Below, piece by piece: positions 58,509-64,000 of a stretch of 64,000 nt of DNA; the first letter of the stretch is position 1, and each line of letters opens with the position of its first letter. Below the pieces are notes generated by a model. It saw only the letters and a list, made by a program, of their open reading frames with translations, was not told where the DNA came from and made no database searches. Source of the stretch: Phycisphaerales bacterium (GTDB lineage: Bacteria; Planctomycetota; Phycisphaerae; Phycisphaerales; UBA1924); assembly GCA_040217175.1 (NCBI GenBank), contig JAVJNT010000002.1, forward strand, positions 372,001 to 436,000. The letters run 5' to 3'. Position numbers and translations under genes: made by a program.

Positions 58509-61003
58509 CAGCCCCGCTCGCCCGTTGACCCGCGCGGCAGGTAGCCTTCTTCCTGCAGGGCGTGGATGACCTGGTTCGCGATCGGCGCACTCACCCGCCC
58601 GCCGCTACCGGCGAACTCCATCATGACGCTGATGGCGTACTTTGGCCGCCCGCCCTCGGGGCCGACGAGTCCGACGAACCAGGCGTGGGTGTATTTCGCC
58701 TTGACGGGGCGGAACCTCGTGACGGTGCCGGGTGGCTCTTTCTTCGGATCCCACACGACCTCGCCATCGGGAGCGACGCGGACCTCCTTGGTGAGCGTGG
58801 CGTCCTGCTGGGCGGTGCCGGTCTTGCCCCAGACGCTGATGCCCGGGGCGGTGAAATAGCGGACGTACTCGTCGTTGATCGTCGTGCCGAAGCCGGTGCC
58901 GTCCCGATCGTTCACGCTGAGCCAGAGGCCTTCGAGCGCGGCATCGATCGAGCTGGGGTCGAGCCCGATGTCCTGGCGTGGCGGCGGCGTCTCGCGCCGC
59001 ACGAGCGTGGGGCCGAGGCGGACCCCGCCGCGTGCGAGCGTGGCGAAGGCATCGGCGGCGTGCAGGGGCGTCCACGCGACGGGGCCCTGGCCGATACCCA
59101 GCATGATCGCGTCGGTGCGTGAGGGCGGGATGTCGATGGGGTTGCCGTCTTTGTCGCGACGCGGGATCCGGCCGAGCAGGCCCTCGGCGCAGGGCACGGC
59201 ATCGAGCGGGGCCGCGCCGACGCCGAACTGGCGGTAGGCTTCGATCATGCGGTCGTAGCCGAGTCGGCTGCCGAGCGTGTAGAAGTAGATGTTGCAGGAT
59301 CGCTTGAGTGCCTCGGGCTCGTCGAGGTCTCCACCAGCCACGATGTTGTGGGTGAGCCAGTTGTGTTCCGAGCGGTAGATCCAGCAGCGGAGCACGTCCT
59401 TGCGGCCCGGCAGATAGTGACCGTTGCAGGCGATGCGCTCGCCGAGCTGCTGCTCGCCTCGGCTCGCCGCCCAAACGAGCGTCAAGGCCTTGGCGATGCT
59501 GCCCGGTGCGTAGATGGCCGACGTGGCGCGGTTGAAGCGTGGGTCGTCCCAGTCCTGGGTCTCGAGGCCGTCGGGCCTCGTAGCGCTGCCGATGGGATCG
59601 TCGGGGTCGACCGTGGGCGTGCTGACGAGCGCGAGCACTTCGCCCGTGTCGATGTCGATGACGACGGCAGCGCCCGCGAGCGGCAGGCCGTCGTCGCGCC
59701 TGCTCTGGATGTTGCCGTGCCACCCTTGTGCGACGGTCAGGCCGACCTCGGGGCTCATGGCCGCGGCGATGCGGGCTTGGAGCACGGCGTCGAGCGTGAG
59801 GGTGACGTCGCGGCCGGGCGTGCGCTCTATGGCGTGCTGCTCGCCCGTGTCGAGGCGACGAACACGCACGCCGCGCAACCCGCGGAGCTCGTGCTCCATC
59901 TTGGCCTCGACGCCCGTATGGCCGACGTGGTCGCCCTCCATGTAGCGGCCGCGGTCTTCGTCGCGGCCGGTCATGGCCAGGGCGACGTGCTGCGCGTCGG
60001 CGTTGCTCTTAAGCCACGCGTTGCGGCGCTGCACGTCTTCGGCGTAGACGCCCCGGCGTGTGCGGCCGATGATGGCGTCGAGCGTCCCCCCAACCGTCAC
60101 GCTGAGCGAGGCGTCGCCGCGGCCGTCGCCCTTGAGCGGGCCGGGCAGGGTCGAGCGATCGACGTCGACGGTGATCTTGCGATAGGGGTACTGGCGGTCG
60201 CGGGCGTCGCCGACGCTCAGGCCCGGCACGACGGGGAGCTCGACGCGAACGCGCGTGCCGGTGGCTTTGCCCTCGACGTCGAGCACCGGCGCCTCGAAGG
60301 AGATGGTCTGCTCGGCGAGCTGCATGATCCGGAGGCCGACTTCGTCGTCAACCCGAGAGATGACGGTGTGGGGCCGCTCTTGCTCGGCGACCGGACGGCG
60401 GGCCTGGGCTTCGAGCCGGGCCTTGAGTTCGTCGGTGAGCTCCTGGCCGCGGGCCTCGGCGCGCTCCTCGAGCTGGTCCATGCGGAATCCTGCGTAGAGC
60501 TCGGCGATCTTGCCAACGCGGGCGACGACGTGGGCCTGCCGCTCGAGCACGTCGGCGAGCGGGACGTCGGCGACGCGGGCCAGCTCAATCAGCCCGCGTT
60601 CGAGGTGTTCTCGCAGGAATGGCTCGTACGACCTCGCGAGCTTGTCGCGCTGCTCTGAGGCCAGCTCGCCCCAGGCTTCTTCGTGGGCCGCTTTTGCAAA
60701 CCGCACGGCCATGACTTCGACCCACACGCCGCTGAGCACGGCGTAGTCGAGGCGGACGTCGAAGCTGGGGCGGTCTCGGGCGAGCACGCGGCCAGTGCGG
60801 TCGAGGATCTGGCCGCGGACGGTGGGCTCGTAGGCCAGGCGTTCGAGCCGCCGCTCGGCGTCGGCCTTGAGCCGCTCGCCGTCGAGGAAGCTGAGCCGGC
60901 CGAGCTGGGCCGTGAGGGCGGCAAAGCCAACGAGGCCCAGGGCGGCCAGGAGCACCAGCCGCCCGTGGAACATGCCCAGGCCGTCTTTTTCGTACATGCC
61001 CAT
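58508..61003 (-). CDS. mrdA: Penicillin-binding protein 2 (elongation transpeptidase), enlarged
   Basis: An 831-residue class B PBP. A short cytoplasmic N terminus and one membrane helix (LVLLAALGLVGFAALTAQ) are followed by a pedestal region and the transpeptidase domain with SIAK (Ser502, Lys505), the SCN motif and KTG (from Lys727; WGKTGTAQQ). These cross-link peptidoglycan. The protein is about 200 residues longer than typical PBP2; extra helices in the pedestal (about residues 100-220, rich in Ala, Glu and Arg) account for much of it. The start at 61003 has AAGGAC upstream. It opens the operon and is divergent from the acyltransferase gene. Confidence 0.9.
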   Translation of the reverse strand: MGMYEKDGLGMFHGRLVLLAALGLVGFAALTAQLGRLSFLDGERLKADAERRLERLAYEPTVRGQILDRTGRVLARDRPSFDVRLDYAVLSGVWVEVMAVRFAKAAHEEAWGELASEQRDKLARSYEPFLREHLERGLIELARVADVPLADVLERQAHVVARVGKIAELYAGFRMDQLEERAEARGQELTDELKARLEAQARRPVAEQERPHTVISRVDDEVGLRIMQLAEQTISFEAPVLDVEGKATGTRVRVELPVVPGLSVGDARDRQYPYRKITVDVDRSTLPGPLKGDGRGDASLSVTVGGTLDAIIGRTRRGVYAEDVQRRNAWLKSNADAQHVALAMTGRDEDRGRYMEGDHVGHTGVEAKMEHELRGLRGVRVRRLDTGEQHAIERTPGRDVTLTLDAVLQARIAAAMSPEVGLTVAQGWHGNIQSRRDDGLPLAGAAVVIDIDTGEVLALVSTPTVDPDDPIGSATRPDGLETQDWDDPRFNRATSAIYAPGSIAKALTLVWAASRGEQQLGERIACNGHYLPGRKDVLRCWIYRSEHNWLTHNIVAGGDLDEPEALKRSCNIYFYTLGSRLGYDRMIEAYRQFGVGAAPLDAVPCAEGLLGRIPRRDKDGNPIDIPPSRTDAIMLGIGQGPVAWTPLHAADAFATLARGGVRLGPTLVRRETPPPRQDIGLDPSSIDAALEGLWLSVNDRDGTGFGTTINDEYVRYFTAPGISVWGKTGTAQQDATLTKEVRVAPDGEVVWDPKKEPPGTVTRFRPVKAKYTHAWFVGLVGPEGGRPKYAISVMMEFAGSGGRVSAPIANQVIHALQEEGYLPRGSTGERG

Positions 61004-61165
61004 GGGAGCGTCCTTGCGCGGGCGTCTGGAGAGGGCCGACCGGTGGCCCACCGGAGGGTATCGGGTCGACGACGGGGCGACGGCGAGTTGCGGCCCTCGT
61101 CGGGCCCCGGCGTCGAGGGCGATCGTCGTTGGGGGCGACCCGATTCGGGCGTATGCTCATCGTCC

Positions 61166-63082
61166 ATGCACGAGCCTCCCCCCGCTCCCCCGCCCGTAGT
61201 GGCACCTTCCAGGCACCAGACGGCTCCGGGCCTCGCCACGGGCTCTGTTTCCGGCGCAGCCCGGCGGCACGATCTCGACGCGTTGCGGGCGTTCGCCATG
61301 CTGCTGGGCATCGCGCTGCACGCGTGCCTGGCGTACACCGACATCCCTTGGGTCGTCCGCGAGCCGACGGGCAACCCGGCGTACTTCCACTTCTTCTCGT
61401 TCGTCCACGGCTTCCGCATGCCGCTGTTCTTCCTGCTCAGCGGGTTCTTCACGGCGATGTTGTGGTACCGGCGTGGCACGGGCGGGCTGGTGAAGCACCG
61501 CTCCAAGCGCATTGCGCTGCCGCTGGCGATCGGGCTGGTCACGATCGTGCCGGCGACGTTCGCGGTGGCGATCGGCGCGAGCATCGTGACGAACGCCGCG
61601 TCGAGCGATGGGCCGGCCGTTCGTGAGAGTACGAGCGACGCCGACCTGTGGACGGCCGCGGCCCGGGGCGATGCGGACCGGGTGGCGTACTGGATCGAGA
61701 ACAGGGACGAAGAGGGCGTGGCCACTGATCTGGACGCGCAGGACCCCCGCTTTGGCATCACGGCGCTCGGCTGGGCGGCGATGACCGGAGAGGCCGAGGT
61801 CGCAGCGCAGCTCATCGACGCCGGTGCGGACCCGAGCGCACGCAACCGCGATAGCAATACGCCGCTGCATTCGGCGTGCTTCTTCGGGCGCTCCGGGGTC
61901 GCGCGTGTGCTGCTGGGGGCCGGAGCAGATCCGCTCGCGCAGAGCGACTCAGGGGAGACGCCTGCGGACACGATGGATCACGACGCCCGCACGGTGGGCT
62001 TCATCGCCTCGCTGACGGGTGTCCAGGCGGAATTCGAGGAGGTACGCGCAGGGCGCGACGAGATCCGGCCGCTGCTCGAGGCAGCGATCGAGGATGCGCG
62101 GCAGGGCGGCGTTGCGGAGCCGGTCGCCAAGAGCGGCCATCCGGCCGAATGGATCGTCGGTGCGTTGTTCGCGTTTCCGACGTTCAACCACCTGTGGTTC
62201 CTCTGGCACCTTTGTTGGCTGGTCGCGGGCTTCGCGGTGGTTGCGGTGGTCGCCGGGCCGGCCCTTCGCGGCTTGTCGCGCGTGTCGATCGCGCGGTTGC
62301 TCATCGGTACGCCGGCAAGCCTGCTGTGGCTGGTGCCGCTCGTCGCGGCGTTCGAGTTCGCGATGGACGGCGGAGTCGGGCTGCCCGCACCGTGGCCGAC
62401 GGTGCTGGGAACGGTGGAGGGCCCGGTGCTGGGGCCGGCGACGAGCGCTGGGCTGGCGCCGATGGTGCTGGTGCTGGGCTACAACGCGGTGTTCTTCGGA
62501 TTCGGTGCGTTGCTGTACCTCGTGCGCAGTGCGCCGGCCGAAGCGGGATCGCCGCGGGCGCATTTGGGAAGGGGCTGGTGGCTGATGCTGCCCCTCGCGC
62601 TGCTGGCATACCTGCCGACGATGGTGCTGCTGTACGCGGCCGAGCCGGAGGTTGGTGAGACGGTACTGACCAACGCCGTGCAAGATCGGAGCGTCCAGCT
62701 TGCCCTCGCGGGGCTCGGCCAGGGGGTATTCGTGTGGGGCCTGTGCTTCGGGCTGATCGGGCTGGGCGAGCGTGTGCTGTCGGGAGAGCGGCGCTGGGTT
62801 CGGTACGTGAGCGACTCGAGCTACTGGCTGTACGTCGCGCACCTGCCACTGGTGTTCGCGTTGCACGCGGCGTTCTACTTCGTGCCGATCCCGGCGTGGA
62901 GCAAGTTCGCGCTGGTGACCATCATCACGACGGCGTTGCTGCTGGCGAGCTACGCGTTGTTCGTGCGGTACACGTTCATCGGGCGGCTGCTCAACGGCCG
63001 GCGCGAGCGGCCTCGTCGTCGATCAATGCGGACGCCACCCGACGTGCCCGAGGGCGCGCCGGGTGGCTTGGGGGGTGCCTGA
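61166..63082 (+). CDS. Membrane acyltransferase (family 3) with ankyrin repeats
   Basis: A 638-residue protein. The start resembles acyltransferase 3: DLDALRAFAMLLGIALHACLAY, FFSFVHGFRMPLFFLLSGFF. At about residues 155-270 the membrane domain is interrupted by a soluble stretch with ankyrin repeats (DLWTAAARGDADRVAYWI, TALGWAAMTGEAEVAAQLIDAGAD, TPLHSACFFGRSGVARVLLGAGAD). The second half returns to membrane helices ending in DSSYWLYVAHLPLVFALHAAF and IPAWSKFALVTIITTALLL. Family members acylate sugars or peptidoglycan at the membrane. An internal ankyrin domain is unusual. Start ATG 61166; the gene ends at the 63080-63099 hairpin. Confidence 0.82.
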   Translation: MHEPPPAPPPVVAPSRHQTAPGLATGSVSGAARRHDLDALRAFAMLLGIALHACLAYTDIPWVVREPTGNPAYFHFFSFVHGFRMPLFFLLSGFFTAMLWYRRGTGGLVKHRSKRIALPLAIGLVTIVPATFAVAIGASIVTNAASSDGPAVRESTSDADLWTAAARGDADRVAYWIENRDEEGVATDLDAQDPRFGITALGWAAMTGEAEVAAQLIDAGADPSARNRDSNTPLHSACFFGRSGVARVLLGAGADPLAQSDSGETPADTMDHDARTVGFIASLTGVQAEFEEVRAGRDEIRPLLEAAIEDARQGGVAEPVAKSGHPAEWIVGALFAFPTFNHLWFLWHLCWLVAGFAVVAVVAGPALRGLSRVSIARLLIGTPASLLWLVPLVAAFEFAMDGGVGLPAPWPTVLGTVEGPVLGPATSAGLAPMVLVLGYNAVFFGFGALLYLVRSAPAEAGSPRAHLGRGWWLMLPLALLAYLPTMVLLYAAEPEVGETVLTNAVQDRSVQLALAGLGQGVFVWGLCFGLIGLGERVLSGERRWVRYVSDSSYWLYVAHLPLVFALHAAFYFVPIPAWSKFALVTIITTALLLASYALFVRYTFIGRLLNGRRERPRRRSMRTPPDVPEGAPGGLGGA

Positions 63083-63099
63083 CGGTCATTTGACCGTCA
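63080..63099. terminator. Hairpin between convergent acyltransferase and PEP-CTERM-like genes
   Basis: TGACGGTCA (63080-63088) and TGACCGTCA (63091-63099) pair around TT. The first TGA is the acyltransferase stop codon. It lies 18 bases from the end of the convergent gene. No T-run follows; a bidirectional end signal is plausible. Confidence 0.5.
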
Positions 63100-63116
63100 C
63101 GTATCGGGCTCGGTCA

Positions 63117-63752
63117 TCAACGCCGGCGGCGAACACAGAGCGCGCCCGCGGCCAGGCCGAGCAGGCCGAGCGATGCCGGCGCCGGGACGATGCGGATCTC
63201 GCCCATGCCTTCCATGAGCGAGCCGACGTCGATCTGGCGCGACGCCGATCCCGCCAGCGACTCGTAGACCCAGAAGCCCTTGCTACCCGGGTCGGTGATG
63301 GTCTCCAGCGGCATGACGCGGTCAGCGCTGAAATCGGTGGCGGTGTAGTTGATCGTCCAGACGGCCACGGGGTTGTCGCTCACGCCGATGGTCGGAATGA
63401 ACGGCGCATGGAGCTGGCCCGGCAGGACGTCCATCGCGCCCGTGCCGGTCAGCACGCCGTCGGACGTGCCCGAAAAGTCGAACGGCGAGATCAGGCCGTT
63501 GGTCGTCCAGTTGACCCCGGCGATGCCCGGGCCGAGCGGATCGGTGCCGACCAAATCGAACAGGCCGGTGGCGAACGCGTAGTCGACGCTGTCGTCGAAC
63601 TTCGCCGACACCGTGATGGTGGTCGACTGGGGGAAGGCGCTGGTCACCGGCCCGAGGATCGGGTCATCGACGCTGATCTCCCAGCCGTAGAGCTGGCCGA
63701 AGGCCATCGGCGAGGCGGCCGCAACCGCCAGGATCGTGCAGATATGTCTCAT
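63117..63752 (-). CDS. PEP-CTERM-like secreted protein
   Basis: A 211-residue exoprotein. Signal peptide: HICTILAVAAASPMAFG, cleaved near FGQ. The middle is beta-rich and Asp/Thr-rich (GWEISVDDPILGPVTSAF, SVDYAFATGLFDLVG, DNPVAVWTINYTATDF). The C terminus is a sorting tail: VPAPASLGLLGLAAGALCV followed by RRRR, that is a PAP/PEP motif, one membrane helix and a basic end, the kind of tail handled by exosortases. It is the only such tail I see in the window, and it lies 9 kb from the exosortase-like gene. Confidence 0.82.
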   Translation of the reverse strand: MRHICTILAVAAASPMAFGQLYGWEISVDDPILGPVTSAFPQSTTITVSAKFDDSVDYAFATGLFDLVGTDPLGPGIAGVNWTTNGLISPFDFSGTSDGVLTGTGAMDVLPGQLHAPFIPTIGVSDNPVAVWTINYTATDFSADRVMPLETITDPGSKGFWVYESLAGSASRQIDVGSLMEGMGEIRIVPAPASLGLLGLAAGALCVRRRR

Positions 63753-63779
63753 CTCGAGTCTCCTTGGTGAGTGGCGGGC

Positions 63780-64000
63780 TTACGGGCACCCGGCATCGAA
63801 CGCGTTGAGGAAGCACAGGAAGTCCAGGAAGTCGAGCTGACCGTCGCCGTCGCAGTCTGCCGATGGGTCGCCGGCATCGAAGGCGTTGAGGAAGCACAGG
63901 AAGTCGAGGAAGTCGAGCTGGCCGTCGCCGTCGCAGTCGGCCACGCACGGGATGCCGAACGACTCGTCGAGGAAGGTCATCTGGTCGATGCCCCTGGCCG
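63780..64000 (-). CDS. GC-type dockerin-tailed protein (5' partial)
   Basis: The frame is open beyond 63980 to the window edge, so the gene begins to the right and only the last 73 codons are seen. They consist of a short stretch (MTFLDESFGIPC), then VADCDGDGQLD, LDFLCFLNAF, AGDPSADCDGDGQLD, LDFLCFLNAF and AGCP at the end. The two units are nearly identical and use the LDFLDFLCF form rather than LFDFLAF. This is the same GC-type dockerin tail found on three other proteins here. The body of the protein is unknown. Confidence 0.8.
   Translation of the reverse strand, partial: ARGIDQMTFLDESFGIPCVADCDGDGQLDFLDFLCFLNAFDAGDPSADCDGDGQLDFLDFLCFLNAFDAGCP
63803..63938. repeat. Intragenic tandem repeat in the dockerin tail
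   Basis: Two 55-bp segments, 63803-63857 and 63884-63938, are almost identical at DNA level with an 81-bp (27-codon) period. They encode the two calcium-loop/helix units of the tail. The similarity of synonymous positions suggests recent duplication or gene conversion. Confidence 0.75.

Noticed and set aside
1-64000. Prophage, integrative element or transposon
   Set aside because: No integrase, transposase, phage structural gene, tRNA attachment site or terminal inverted repeats were seen.

Overview
The window reads as a chromosomal segment of a planctomycete of the class Phycisphaerae (order Phycisphaerales most likely). The inference rests on the very high GC, four proteins ending in the paired calcium-loop 'GC-type dockerin' tail typical of that group, a LEPR-XLL secreted protein, a Minf_1886-type protein restricted to planctomycetes and verrucomicrobia, an H-X-DG prepilin-like protein and an exosortase/EpsI locus with a PEP-CTERM-like protein. 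No rRNA, tRNA, insertion sequence, prophage or CRISPR array was found. Both edges cut through dockerin-tailed genes.

Layout. 1-14.6 kb: secreted dockerin protein (partial), CHAD protein, pyrophosphatase, a hairpin-rich gap, nrdR, a lipoprotein, mgtE, metF, a 3-methyladenine glycosylase, Minf_1886, an AI-2E-type permease, ffh and a Ppx/GppA phosphatase with HD domain. CHAD, pyrophosphatase and Ppx give this stretch a phosphate/polyphosphate flavour. 14.5-17.2 kb: an overlapping pair, UdgX fused to DUF4130 plus its radical-SAM partner, a uracil-DNA repair module. 17.2-21.1 kb: a parallel beta-helix exoprotein, a repeat-bearing gap and two unrecognised genes. 21.1-26.7 kb: recR, a dual-specificity phosphatase, mqnA, a degenerate sigma-70-like regulator and gatB. 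26.7-31.6 kb: prepilin-like protein, the lptF-lptG operon and a glycosyltransferase. 31.6-43.5 kb: LEPR-XLL cyclophilin with a clear terminator, a tandem-domain glycosyltransferase, a PLP decarboxylase, a LuxR-type regulator, a mutase-like flavoprotein, another dockerin protein and PilZ. 43.5-50.4 kb: HIT, CBS, L31, SprA-like protein, an orphan FecCD permease, a stand-alone atpC, a ureohydrolase and an AbgT transporter.

50.4-54.4 kb is a compact cell-surface locus: nucleotidyltransferase-like protein, exosortase-like membrane protein lacking the expected catalytic cysteine, EpsI-like protein and sugar transferase, with overlapping starts and stops and a dyad in front. 54.4-61.0 kb is a leftward operon PBP2-rodA-rsmG-dinG with overlapping junctions; it supports a peptidoglycan elongation machinery. 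The right end holds an acyltransferase carrying ankyrin repeats, a PEP-CTERM-like protein and a partial dockerin protein.

The main themes are cell-surface export and anchoring, envelope biogenesis (Lpt, PBP2/RodA) and DNA repair (glycosylase, UdgX/rSAM, RecR, DinG). Starts are often GTG or TTG, and many genes overlap by a few bases, so translational coupling is probably common.
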